A DNA stretch of 64,000 nucleotides. Origin: Arbacia lixula. Taxonomy: Eukaryota; Echinodermata; Echinoidea; Arbacioida; Arbaciidae. The notes under the pieces were generated by a model. The model saw nothing but the letters and a program-made list of their open reading frames with translations, had not been told where the DNA came from and ran no database searches. Shown here piece after piece: positions 12,314-23,583 of this stretch; position 1 is the stretch's first letter, and each line of letters begins with the position of its first letter. Made by a program: the position numbers and the translations under genes. The stretch spans positions 8,088,803 to 8,152,802 of the forward strand of contig OZ022581.1 of the NCBI GenBank assembly GCA_963669155.1. Direction: 5' to 3'.

Positions 12314-14929
12314 GTTTTTTTCGTTTATTACGTGCATTCGTGTATTTCGAAAATCATTACCCCTGGCCCTTATACAGCTATTACTATCATTAGTATCGCT
12401 TTACACGATCATACTGCTACTGTAGTACTATAATAACTATATCACGTCACTATCTATCGTCTTCCAATAAACTTGAATAGAAATTTTTTGATGCGACTTT
12501 TAAATCACTTAAATCTGACAATATTTACAAAGCATTTCCCTGGTAAACCGCTGATTAAATGTATGCCGAAAACGAAGGAGGGAAGTATACAGCAAGAAAA
12601 ACAAAATGCCTCCTGGCTGTGCTTGATTGATTCAAAATCCTTTCGTTGAATACATAACCGGCTTTTAGTGGGTTACATGTCTCCAAAGGCGCCATTTCCT
12701 TTGATAAGCGCAAGGCATGTGTTATTTATTTGATTTCAATCGTTGTTGCTTTGTTGCTTTATTTTTTTTTACAGAATATTGATGAAATCAAGCCGCAGAG
12801 GTTTTATGGCGTTGAAGACTAGTCAATTTTTCTAAGGTTTCTAACGCACACAGCAAGTACTTCTTGCCCTCAAAGTGATATCGAATAAACAGGGTAAGGC
12901 GACCAACAGAATCGGTACACATTTACTTACACCATACCACTGGATGTTTTTTCCATTTCTACCATTTATAGGAAATTCACAGTTAATAAGGACCTTTGTG
13001 ATTACAAAAGGCCGCCTTCAATGAAAACCCTTAAAGAAAACCCTTAATAATTCAAAGCTACTAAGCGGAGGTGTGATATACAACTAGCGGGCATTTCAAA
13101 GCGAGGATCAATCGTTGGCCGAGCGGCGAGCACACGTGTGGTGTTCTGTGTTTTGGTACCTGTTCGAGGTATATTCATTACCCAGGGGGTAGAGTGGGTT
13201 AAGGTAACGTGGGTTGTTGTATAATGTTATTGAGTACCAACATTCGGGAGATCATCTTGCACTATATCCACTTGGAATATCTTTGCGAGATGCCGCTAGA
13301 AAAAATGGCAGTCATTCTCCAAATAGTCGCTGATAAAAAGTAGCGTCGACCAATTTATTTCTTTAGATAAACCTTTCTTCGAATATGTTCTTACATCGTA
13401 TAGGGTGTCAGTAAAGTAAATAGAATTTCTACAAGATTATAAAGATGGTATCATACTTGTTGGCCTGTGAGATTTTGACAACAGTTTATGGGGGACATGT
13501 GATTCTTAAATCGTACCCCCAACAACTGTCTCTTCTTAATCCCGCTTCGTGAACTTTCATAAACTTCACTGTACTTAAAAAAATCAGAATAATGTCTCAA
13601 AATATGTTGCCTATCATGTAAAATCAAATCAAGTACATTACGTTTGTTAACGTAGTTTTAAATAGTTTTTCTTCTTCAATTTTGACAATTTACAGCTCAA
13701 AATCACAAATCAATATTCACATTCTACATTTCTCCATTCAAATGTACGCTTTGGTGTTACGTATTTACGAAATATAACGTAATTTTCAGCATTTGTTATT
13801 CAATTTTAACGCGGAAAGAAAAAGTGATAAAAGTCGATATAATTGAACATGCCTTGATATTATTTAAAAAGCAAGAATATCCGCCTATCCAGTATGAGAA
13901 AGTGGATCGCATAAATGAATAATGAAATCAGAATTCAGCCGTCACATTCTATCAGCCTCAATACGGGCAATAATGATATGAATTTGAAACAGACAATTTC
14001 AAAATTAGTCCAAACATCATATAGCACGTCTGCACGTTCATTATGTCCATTATGAGATGGATCGTTTTAAGGAAGGTACATGGCATTTTATCATTCCAAA
14101 AGGACAACAAAATGGGCTACCGTCTCGAACGAAATTTTACCCACTCTAACTTTAACTTTAAATATACATATTCATATGAATATGCATAAAGACGAAGTAA
14201 AATAAACAAGGGAGATATCATAAAGTTATCAAAGCTTTCAGTTATACACACTTAAGCATAGGTAATGATTTTCACTACTGAGGATATTGCTAATATTACC
14301 AAAAAATGTGGGAGAATATTGTTATGTTTTGAAATCATTTATGAAAAAATCAATATACAGGTCACATTGACATCCTGTAAAAAAAATAAACATCACCTGT
14401 ATTTGTGACGGTGTTGCATGGGTCCCACGGCGCATTCGCGGAACACGCATGACGTGAGCATATTAAGGTCTCTGGAGCCTGCGAGCCGGAAGTTTTCCGT
14501 CATTTCTTATGTTAAAGTAGGAGGAGAGTATGTTTAATGAGTGCTGAGGTGTGACATCAGTACCAATGAAGGATAATAGATTGCAATCAGTGATGTTGAA
14601 TAAACGCAGCAGCCAGCTGAACTACCACCCTCATGGCGGATTTCCACGGAAAAATTCATATTGTTAAAGAGTTGCAATTCATTGCAATGTCTTTTGACAA
14701 ATGCTATTTAGTTATTTCTTTATTTCTGTATTTCTTTATGTATTTATTAAAGTTGTATTTACAGTTACAGGGAAGTCTCATTCATTTCTTAAGGGCCTGA
14801 TGTACAAGAGAGCCTTGTTGGTCTACAAATAAAATATGTTGTACATAAATTGACTTTACATTGAAAGAAGTACATCATTTACCATATTTAATACAATTCA
14901 TGGTTTGAAAACATGACAATTAAAACACG
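12314..14929. other. No clear gene
   Basis: AT-rich DNA. A possible very decayed tRNA-like stretch lies at about 13109-13175 (box-A-like TTGGCCGAGCGG, weak box B TGTTCGAGG), but it lacks a foldable acceptor stem. Short palindromes such as TATTCATATGAATA (near 14168) are present. Confidence 0.5.
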
Positions 14930-15015
14930 GACACACACACGTACACGCACACACACACACAAACACACATACACACACACACACTCATACACACACACAC
15001 ACACACACACACGCA
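14928..15015 (+). repeat. (AC)n microsatellite, interrupted
   Basis: Dinucleotide AC repeats with occasional G and T interruptions over roughly 85 bp. Confidence 0.9.
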
Positions 15016-16403
15016 CAAAATTGCACACAAACATCCAACAAGACAAGATAATCGAATTTGTCATTTGAATGTCGATAATAAGGATGACAGTTGTACTTGA
15101 AATGGTTATTTATTTAATAAAAAAACTTGATATGAATGCAAATGAACGCTAGTTACAATTTGTACGTAGCTGTGATACAGGACGTAGTTTATTAACAAGT
15201 GGGTTTCATTACGAAGGAGCTAAAATATGTAAAATTTGAATACTATAACAAAATACCGGGATATAAATCTCTTTTCTATAGGCTGCCACCTCAATGTACT
15301 CAAAATGTCAGCCCTTGGGGACACGCAATCAGCCTTTCAAACTCATCTTACATACTTGTTCTCGACCCGTAACGTGGATAAACGTTGATGGCGGTAGTTC
15401 TAAATTACGTGTATGAACTGACTGATCGAGCTTCCTAATCGGACAGGGAGTTATTGACAAATTTTGTATTACGTCACAAGAGCTCAACATCTTTCCTAAA
15501 ATCTGGGTGAGACTCCAAAATCAATGCATCTCTGCTCAAGCTTTGGTGTACAAGAAAAAAGTGTTGCTCATTAAAATCTATAAGTATCAAAATGCAAAAT
15601 AGTATCAACGGCGCATACACGGTTGACGCCTTCTTGTATTCCTAATAAAGCAAAACCGGAAAGACGTCCTTTTATGTTCCTGGAAAGGTTGATCACCCTC
15701 GACCGCTGCAAAGAGAGGTTCTCCTGGTTTAAACCGACTCTCTCCGTGACTCAACATCTGTAGACAGAAGTACGGATCTGAAGTGCCGTTCACAGTGAAG
15801 GCAATTTTTCACTGCGATTAATGTTAACCCCGTATGTACCATAGATGCATTTGTGCACTGTTGTACACTGATCTACCTGGCATACAAAGGGGTAACTAGG
15901 AAATAAAGGAGCAGAAAGGAGGGGATGATCCTCGTGGAATACTGCAGCGTTTAATAGCCACCTTCGTGACTCAACTTCCGACGACAGCATCAATATACTT
16001 GGAAAAAAGGGGTTACTTGGAAATACATCGCAATTTACAGATCATGCTATAGCATAAAATAGTTTTATGTTTAAATCGATGGCCTGAACAGTAGAATACA
16101 TTTCATTGAAAACGGGAGTGTGAGTGTAAGCCACTCAAAATCACACGGTACATATGTTCGATCTAGAGCGATTCTTCTTGGAGAAATTCGCCCAATGTGA
16201 ACGAAGTTGTACACGAAATCCATTGGAGCCGTCAAAGAGCACGTTGCATTTAATTAGCAATAGTAGCTCTCAAGGGCGGTACCGTCATTACCGAGAACAA
16301 GGGAGACTTCCGGATGACTCATACACGAATTCGAAGTAAACGCATTTTTTCCCTCAAGGATTGTGTAAGTGCTGCTGCTACCGCTAACATCACAAGGTTT
16401 ACT
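15016..16403. other. No confident gene; possible short internal duplication
   Basis: Two minus-strand open frames (15605-15793 and 15790-15993) share a loosely similar stretch containing ESR and later AAV. At DNA level both hold CGTGACTCAAC about 230 bp apart. This hints at an old duplication. No domain is recognisable, and no clear splice signals support exons. Confidence 0.35.
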
Positions 16404-16422
16404 TCGACTATTTCTACTACTT

Positions 16423-16471
<49 letters not shown>

Positions 16472-16482
16472 CACAATGACTG

Positions 16483-16544
<62 letters not shown>

Positions 16545-16590
16545 GTAACTGCTACTGCTACTATAACTGCTGCTGCAGCTACTACTGCTG

Positions 16591-16638
<48 letters not shown>

Positions 16639-16653
16639 TCATTACTACTACTT

Positions 16654-16710
<57 letters not shown>

Positions 16711-16747
16711 TCATTACTACTACTTCTACTACTACTACTACTACTAT

Positions 16748-16778
<31 letters not shown>

Positions 16779-16795
16779 GCTACTACTACTACTAT

Positions 16796-16827
<32 letters not shown>

Positions 16828-16851
16828 TTACTACTACTACTACTACTACTT

Positions 16852-16926
<75 letters not shown>

Positions 16927-16945
16927 TTACTACTACTACTAATTC
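16404..16945 (+). repeat. Second long (TAC)n array
   Basis: About 540 bp of TAC repeats with GCT, ATC and TTC variants. The variant cassette CTATCATTACTACTACTTCT occurs twice about 73 bp apart, again indicating internal higher-order duplication. All long frames over it are repeat translations. Confidence 0.95.
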
Positions 16946-17632
16946 TACGACGACCTCGAGTGCAGGCTGCATTAGTAACCGACTGAATAGAAAACCCGTA
17001 AAAACACATGATTAGAGTACGGTGAGCATAAAGACTATTTGCTGTTAATGACAGCTGCTGCATATTTAGTCTCCCTTGAGAAGTCTTCTCATACAGGTGT
17101 ATCGGTGCTCCTACTACAAGCTCTAATAGCTGTACTTTATTTTCTAGTACTAATAGCAGCAGCAAGAGATACAAAGTGTAAAACCTGAAAAACGCAAATT
17201 CTAACAGATGTATGCAGAGTACTAATACATGTGCTAGGTAGTTCCGTAAATAGAGTTGGAGAGAAAGAGAGAGAGAAAGAGAGACAGAAACAGAGAGACA
17301 GACAGACAGAGAGAAAGAGACAGAAAAGAGATAAAGACATAGACAGAGAAACAGACAGACAGACAAAACCAGAGAGGGGGAGGAGCAAGGGTCCGGGTTG
17401 GTGGTGGAAAAATAAAATGCGCGTAGAAACCCTTGACAGTTAGTTCATAGTGAGAGAGTCCCAATCAATAGGTCTGAAGTGCAGAGACTACCTCGTATAT
17501 ATTTGTACTTTCCCACTGGCAAATTAAGACACGAAGGAGGTTAGGCTATCTTACAGACACACATTTTGAGTATGTGGCCCAATTAACTCTGTTCATGTAC
17601 ATGCCTACGAGAGGAGATGTAGTCTTTGTAGA
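16946..17632. other. Non-coding, with GA-rich block
   Basis: A purine-rich (GA/GACA) low-complexity stretch occupies about 17258-17395. The rest shows no gene. Confidence 0.6.
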
Positions 17633-18960
17633 CGAGACATACTCGTGGACAAGTATAAGGTGGTCTGCATTGACAAATGCATGGACAGGCATAGGCTGGT
17701 AAATGCACGGTGACACTATGGGCCTTCCATTGCGACACCATCTATTCATAAGAAATCATAGACACCGATCAAGAGAGCTCATAGCGCACCTATAATATAC
17801 TACCATTTCAGAGACTTGCCTAAATGCTAACATGTATGCTAACAACATGTAATTAATAGTAATTTAAGATGGGGTGAGAGGAAAAATGGGAAAGAAAATC
17901 TCAAAGAGAATGACAAATTGAGGGATAGAACAGAACAAGGTGGCAAAATAAACACAGCAAAAGGAATAAAAGAAAAATGACCCCACCCACTCCAGGAGTC
18001 GAACCGGGGGCCTCGCGTTCTTAAAACAGCGCCTTTACCAATGAGCCACAAATCTTCCCATTCACTTAACACGTAATGCCCAGATGGGGCTAGAATGATT
18101 TAGAAATTGATATTCAAGCTGGAATTTCACCATGATCCCGACATCTGATAAAAAAAATAAAGACCTTAATCAGAAAGCTAATACACTCAGCTACAATATA
18201 CTCACATTTCAGAGTAAAAGATCCAAACATAAGCGAGATACAGCTCGTAAAAGATTGTCATGTCATTTCATGATTTGAAAAAATGACCCTCCTATAGCCA
18301 TAACACGTGCATTACATTACATTAATGCCTTTAATCATGGTTTACACTATATTGAGTTTTGGGAGAAAAATGATACAGGATTACTGAGATACGCAAAAAC
18401 GGGTAAAACAGTTCATGACGTCATACATGAACATTCATTTTTTGATTCATATGGCAACATGAAGACGATAATGATGTACTTGGGGACAAAATGAGACATG
18501 AAGTAATATCTACACTTCACACTCTTTCAGAAGATTAAAACGAACCGGGGTCATCAGCCATTCTGAGGAGCTATGGTAGATTGAAGGTAGTCATGTTTTT
18601 GCAGTTTTTGCACACAAAAACGTATTGACGCATGCGCGGACCTAAAATTTTGACGCACCCGCACGACCTTATTATTGCATGGAAATTGCTTAAAAATGAC
18701 AGGATATGATGTATGTAGTGTCAGAAACATGAATCCAGTGATCACACGTGCATTTTCAAATTTTAGATTTTCATTAAATTCCTCGTGCATGACGTCACGA
18801 TGATGTAATGACCAGGAATTGATGGGTTCACATAATTATATCCCTATACATGATGAACATTTCATAAAACATGGCTCATGCATTGCTGAGATACAAGTGA
18901 CAGAAAAAAAGTGTGTGAATTATTAATAAAGAAAGAATAATAAAGAAAGAAAATTCTAAC
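17633..18960 (+). repeat. Solo diverged copy of the ~1.64-kb repeat unit
   Basis: Begins with CGAGACATACTCGTGGACAA, matching the start of the three tandem units at 23.6-28.5 kb. It follows them to the AATAAAGAAAGAAAATTC tail. It is about 300 bp shorter because the CG-rich block present in the tandem units is missing (the sequence jumps from AATCCAGT at about 18740 to the TTTTCATTAAATT segment). It carries its own copy of the tRNA-like module. Divergence is clearly higher than among the tandem copies. Confidence 0.85.
17987..18056 (-). pseudogene. tRNA-like module in solo repeat copy
   Basis: Read on the minus strand it has box A TGGCTCATTGG and an intact box B GGTTCGACTCC, with TTAAGA in the position of an anticodon loop and an ACGCG 3' stem side. 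No long variable arm is present, and the acceptor stem is poor. Best read as a tRNA-derived internal Pol III promoter rather than a functional tRNA gene. Confidence 0.6.
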
Positions 18961-21293
18961 GAAATTAAGAGGTGATCTGTCAGCCATTCAGCAAAGTATA
19001 TCACACACAGCTGACCGATGAATGATTAGCCAGCCGAGTAACCCCCCGATCAACTCGCTTTGAGAGAAACAAGAACCTCGAGCGAACAAGAGTTGGCAAC
19101 TTCGCTCCTGTTTCCAGCAAGCAATATACGTCCCCAGACAGGTGCAATGCACGCGAAATGAGCCCCAAAGGGGGGAGAATTGATACCCCACCATTGCCCA
19201 CGTAACGGAATACAGGAGAGAGTAAGCCAGGAATTAACTTAATCGGCCTGTTGCCATCCCCTCATCTTGAATCACCAAGATGTTTACGTCTTCATTAAAA
19301 TTCACCTTTCTGGGGACATGGAGACGCAACTTCATAAATGAAAGACGTATCTTTTTCCAGATTTTTATTTGGACAAAGAGATTGTTTGAGATGGGCGTAA
19401 GCCTGCATACATAAACATGGACTTCAAGCCCGAAACGCTGGAGACGGGCGCTTCTGAGAACCGGGTGGTTTTCTGGTGCGAGCGCATGGTCGGAAATATG
19501 ATACTACGCAACTGTCAATCGTCGTGCAATCGTCAACTAACATTTACTTGATTGTTGTGTATATGATCTCTTTCCGGTCTGTTATTTCATACCACTGTGC
19601 CTTCCAACGTGGCAAATAAGCTGTGGACTTATCTTGACAGTAACCTCATGTAGTTCTCTCTCTCTCTCTTAAGTTTATGATCACTCTCAACCGCCCCCCC
19701 CCCCCCGCTTTCACGTTATATCTCTCTACCCTCCTCTCTTTTTCCCCTTTACTCTCTATTTAATTGATTTCTTTTTAGAATCAAACACACAAACACCGAA
19801 ACAGTAACAGTATGCATAAAAAATATACATAATGAAAATGGAAGCTGTAAAAAAAAAAACAACAACCCACACGAGGTTGGAGGGTGCAGCGTTCGTACTT
19901 ATAAACTACACATTGATGTACAATAATTGCTCACAAGAAATTAGTCAACATTACTGATTTACATATGAGAAATAAACAAAATCAAACTCTAAACATTGGC
20001 AATCATTGTCATACAGTGATGTATCAGCAAATTCACATATACATTTTTGTATAAATACATACATTTACAATGATATTAGGTAGTTTGGACAACTTGCGTA
20101 GGTTCTCCTGAGTATTCAAGTTAAAGTATAGTTTTAAGTTAAGCGTTAAAAGAGTTTATAGTACCAGAAAATGTACTTTCGAGGACCTTGATTTCTAAAT
20201 AGCTGTATTACTGCAATTGTTTTATCTTGATTGTAGTGCAGTGCTGAAGTACAACATGTATTATGATTATGAAATTGGGTATCATAAGAAAAGAAATTCA
20301 CAATATGAAAAAGATATTAGTTACCATTATGGAACATTACCTGTGATATTTTGAACTTCTTGATGTGAAATGTATTCAAAGTCTTTGGGCGAAGAAAGAA
20401 CGAACTGGATAGAGAAACGTGATAGGGTGATGTGAAAATTGGTAAAGTCTTTTTTGTAACCTATTTCTAATATTTAATTTAGTAGGTCTTGTGCTAGCCC
20501 CCCCCCAAAAAAAAAAAAGAACACCCCCCCCCAAAAAAAAACCGGTGCAATATCTAATATGAGACAAAAATCAGTTCATTTTATAGTGAACGTATTACTA
20601 AGTTCGCTTCAATAAACATTAACAATTAATTTCATTTCGACAAACAATTCTTCCTTCTTGAAATTTTTGAAAAGCATGTATAATTAATTATAAGACAATG
20701 GTTTTCAAAAACTCACTCATCAGCCTTTATAAGTACTGGTGTAAGTTACACATTTTGAGTTCAGTAGGTACTACTCTAGTGTCAAATCAATTATCAAACA
20801 TAGCGGTGCTGTCATATAGTGGATAATATTTTTCTTTAATTTCTTAGACTTATTATCATCTGTCAGTCACTGTCACCACCTCCAAGTTCCTCTCTTTGTG
20901 CGCGACGTTAAATAAGGTGTGACTATTGACGTGATTCATTGCCTAGTATCACAACGGTGTTTAACATAGACCGCGTTCTAAACGTAAATTAACTTTATGA
21001 AGCACAAAATATAATCTGACGCTGTCACATAATCATTGATATTTATCAAAGAATCCTAACAGTGAGTGATTTCAATCAGTTAAAAGTGCAGGTTTAGTAC
21101 ATTGTTTTCTTTAAACCTCTGTTTAGAATACGGACCAATGACTATGTCTTGAAATCTTGCACATGATCTATAATAGATCTCATGACATGTTCATATCAAA
21201 CCGAGATCACAAGTTTTTCTAAATACTTACATGTACATGGAATCATTAGCTGTTTGTGTGCCAAACAAACATATTCTCTATGGGATTTGCGTG
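18961..21293. other. Non-coding DNA, two C/A homopolymer patches
   Basis: Homopolymer runs at 19693-19706 (C) and 20497-20540 (C and A). Overlapping minus-strand frames at 18988-19201 are open in two registers and look accidental. A short ORF at 19417-19551 is listed separately. Otherwise nothing recognised. Confidence 0.5.
19417..19551 (+). CDS. Candidate short ORF or first exon, 44 codons, unrecognised
   Basis: ATG at 19417 sits in a strong Kozak context (A at -3, G at +4) and opens a 44-residue frame beginning MDFKPETLETGASENRVVFW. The first 25 codons favour G/C in the third position (GAC TTC AAG CCC ... CTG GAG ACG GGC), unlike the AT-rich surroundings, which is why I list it. It ends in TGA. 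No good GT donor follows the GC-rich part. I recognise no family and cannot exclude chance. Confidence 0.2.
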   Translation: MDFKPETLETGASENRVVFWCERMVGNMILRNCQSSCNRQLTFT

Positions 21294-21467
21294 TACAATG
21301 AAACCTGTCTATAGTGGCCACCCAAGGGAAACAAAAATTGTCGCCTTTGTGGCTGCTATAGACAGGTTCTTTAACACGTGGTATCTCTCCGGGGGAATTA
21401 TTTTAGTGGCCACTATAGACAAGTTGGCTGCTATAGACAGGTGGCCACTAAGACAGGTTTGACTGTA
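21294..21467. mobile_element. TA-flanked MITE with AAACCTGTCTATAG termini
   Basis: 174 bp starting TACAATGAAACCTGTC and ending GACAGGTTTGACTGTA, giving inverted ends with a TA at each boundary, as in Tc1/mariner-type MITEs. The interior is built from repeated forms of CTGTCTATAGTGGCCAC in both orientations. No coding capacity. Confidence 0.8.
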
Positions 21468-21490
21468 TTACACAAATGGCATATCACGAC

Positions 21491-22032
21491 TTAAAGGTAC
21501 CCCTGGCATCGAAATGCATATTGACGTCTGTTAATGCATTTAAGGATGTACATCATAAAATCACAAACCGTTCATTGTAAATTGATGAAATCTATTTTAA
21601 AACAATATATCTATGTTGCTGATATCTGCTAAGCCAAAACCCCTCCAGAAAACCTCCAAATCTTGATTCTAAGTGTACCTTCATCATTGTATTGAACAAG
21701 AGACAAGGTTACGTGCATAACTATTCATTACAATGTGTACCTGTAGTTGCTAACTAAGGTGTCGCAGGGTAATCAACATTGCAAACTCACCCTTTTTTCC
21801 TTGATATAGGCTATGAGATTTCTGAAATAGCAACGATTATTTACATTTGTAAGGTTGTTCATACCGTTGTCATGACATGAGTAATGATTTGGATGATGTT
21901 GAGGAGGCGGGGCTAAGCAGTGCTGAGTAAATAAAAAGACAAATTATCAAAAAAATATCTGAAATACAATTACAATTACTAATGTGCATCAATGGGAGTT
22001 TTAATGCATTTTGGTGTAATAGGACTATTGAA
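21491..22032. mobile_element. Diverged TTAA fold-back element
   Basis: Left end TTAAAGGTACCCCTGGCATC followed by GAAATGCATATTGACGTCTG matches the left arm of the TTAA element at 50834-51501. The right side (GGAGGCGGGGCTAAGCAGTG, then TGCATTTTGGTGTAATAGGA) matches its inverted right arm. The right TTAA has decayed to TTGA. It is non-autonomous and an older copy of the same family. Confidence 0.7.
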
Positions 22033-22143
22033 TGAGGTAGTGCATGTACGTACAACACATAAAAAGGGGCTCGAGATGAAAACTCGGAAGAGAAGTCCCG
22101 GGCAAGGAGCGATAGAAGAACACCGCAAGAAATAGAGACAGAG
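22033..22143. other. No feature seen
   Basis: Short unique spacer between the TTAA element and the GA minisatellite. Confidence 0.5.
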
Positions 22144-22162
22144 ACACAGAGAGAGGCATGGA

Positions 22163-22258
<96 letters not shown>

Positions 22259-22340
22259 AAGAGAGAGGGGGGCAGAGAAGGGGACAGAGAGGGACAGAGA
22301 GAGAGAGAGGGGGGGGGGCAGAGAAGGGGACAGAGAGGGA

Positions 22341-22371
<31 letters not shown>

Positions 22372-22391
22372 CAGAGAAGGGGACAGAGAGG

Positions 22392-22440
<49 letters not shown>

Positions 22441-22442
22441 GG
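22144..22442 (+). repeat. GA-rich minisatellite
   Basis: (GA)n with an embedded repeat GCAGAGAAGGGGACAGAGAG starting near 22272, 22318 and 22371, and with poly-G runs up to about 12. The minus-strand Ser/Leu/Pro frame here is low-complexity. Confidence 0.9.
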
Positions 22443-22837
22443 TAGGGAGAGCGAGAGAAGGGGAGAGGAAGTGGGACATTCGCCTAAATATACATGCTTT
22501 TTGAGTTACTAGCTTGTTGTCCACGTAGCTTGATATTTTCTGAAAAACAATAGCAAAAAATGTATTGTCCCATGTGTTTGGTGAATATGTAGTTCATGCC
22601 ATTGTTAGAGAGTTGCTTAAGCCTTGAGTTGAAGGCACCGTAAGGGCTACGTTAAACCTCTGATATCCAATTATAAATCTTTACAATATACTGCAAGTTC
22701 ACCAGAAGCGATAAGATCAGAGTTTCAATCTGCTTAAAACAAACTGTACCCCGCATACAATTTCTTAAAATGAAATTCTTCTTCCTGCCTGTATCTTCCA
22801 CTCAAAACATGAAGTTCTCGTGAGACATGTTCTCCTT
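22443..22837. other. No feature seen
   Basis: Unique AT-rich DNA between the GA minisatellite and the GC-rich candidate exon. Confidence 0.5.
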
Positions 22838-23026
22838 TCAAGAAGTGTCCCTCTCGTCTCGATGCTCCATCTGACGCGTAGGTTTAAGTGAAAATGTATC
22901 CCATCGCTGTAGCGCGTCGGCATTGTTTCCGGAGGACGACTCGGAGGCTCGCCTCGCTGGTCCTTTGGCGGCCTTCGCATAGGCGTGTAATCTGGTCGTA
23001 TCGAGTGACCCGCGGGATAAAAGTCG
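22838..23026 (-). CDS. Candidate terminal exon (GC-rich, unrecognised)
   Basis: On the minus strand a pyrimidine-rich tract and TGTCAG precede 63 open codons that end in TGA at 22838-22840. The peptide starts RLLSRGSLDTTRLHAYAKAA and is rich in Ala, Arg, Ser and Glu, like a hydrophilic C-terminal tail. The segment is much richer in GC and CpG than its surroundings and is not simple repeat. A second minus-strand register is also open here, which weakens the case. No domain is recognised and no partner exon was identified. Confidence 0.22.
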   Translation of the reverse strand, partial: RLLSRGSLDTTRLHAYAKAAKGPARRASESSSGNNADALQRWDTFSLKPTRQMEHRDERDTS

Positions 23027-23285
23027 CTGACACCGATCGCGGATGAGAAACGAGGAGGGAGGGGCTTTTGGAGGTGGATAGGTGTGAGAGCGGGAGGAAA
23101 AGGATGAGGAGAGAAGGGATGGGGTGAAGAGGGAAGGGATTGGATAAGGGGGGACGGATAGGGAAAAAGAATTACATGTGGAGAGGGTACGTGGTGATTT
23201 GAGAGAAATCCATTCAGACAGGGAGAGGGAGAGAGAGAGACCGACATATAAAGAGGTAAAGGGAGAGAGAGGGAGGGAAGGGAGA

Positions 23286-23583
23286 GAAGAAGAAGAAGGA
23301 GAAGAAGAAGAAGAAGAAGAAGAAGAAGAAGAAGAAGAAGAAGAAGAAGAAGAAGAAGAAGAAGAAGAAGAAGAAGAAGAACAAGGAGAAGAAGAAGAAG
23401 AAGAAGAAGAAGAAGAAGAAGGAGAAGAAAGAAGAAGAAAAAGAAGAAGAAGAAGAAGAAGAAGAAGAAGAAGAAGGAGGAGAAGAAGAAAAAGAAGAAG
23501 AAGAAGAAGAAGAAGAAGAAGAAGAAGAAGAAGAAGAAGAAGAAGAAGAAGAAGAAGAAGAAGGAGAAGAAGAAGAAGAAGAA
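23286..23583 (+). repeat. Long (GAA)n tract
   Basis: Nearly 300 bp of GAA with scattered AGG and AAA variants, directly abutting the first tandem 1.64-kb unit. GAA·TTC tracts of this length can form triplex (H-DNA). Poly-Glu, poly-Arg, poly-Phe and poly-Ser frames here are not proteins. Confidence 0.95.

Noticed and set aside
11656-12337. Long Val-, Ser- and Arg-rich ORFs
   Set aside because: Direct translations of the (TAC)n array in different registers.
13109-13175. tRNA-Ser-like box A (TTGGCCGAGCGG)
   Set aside because: Box B is degenerate and no acceptor or T stem can be drawn; at most a relic.
16254-17366. 370-codon ORF and overlapping Thr/Val ORFs
   Set aside because: Generated by the second (TAC)n array and the GA block; no unique domain.
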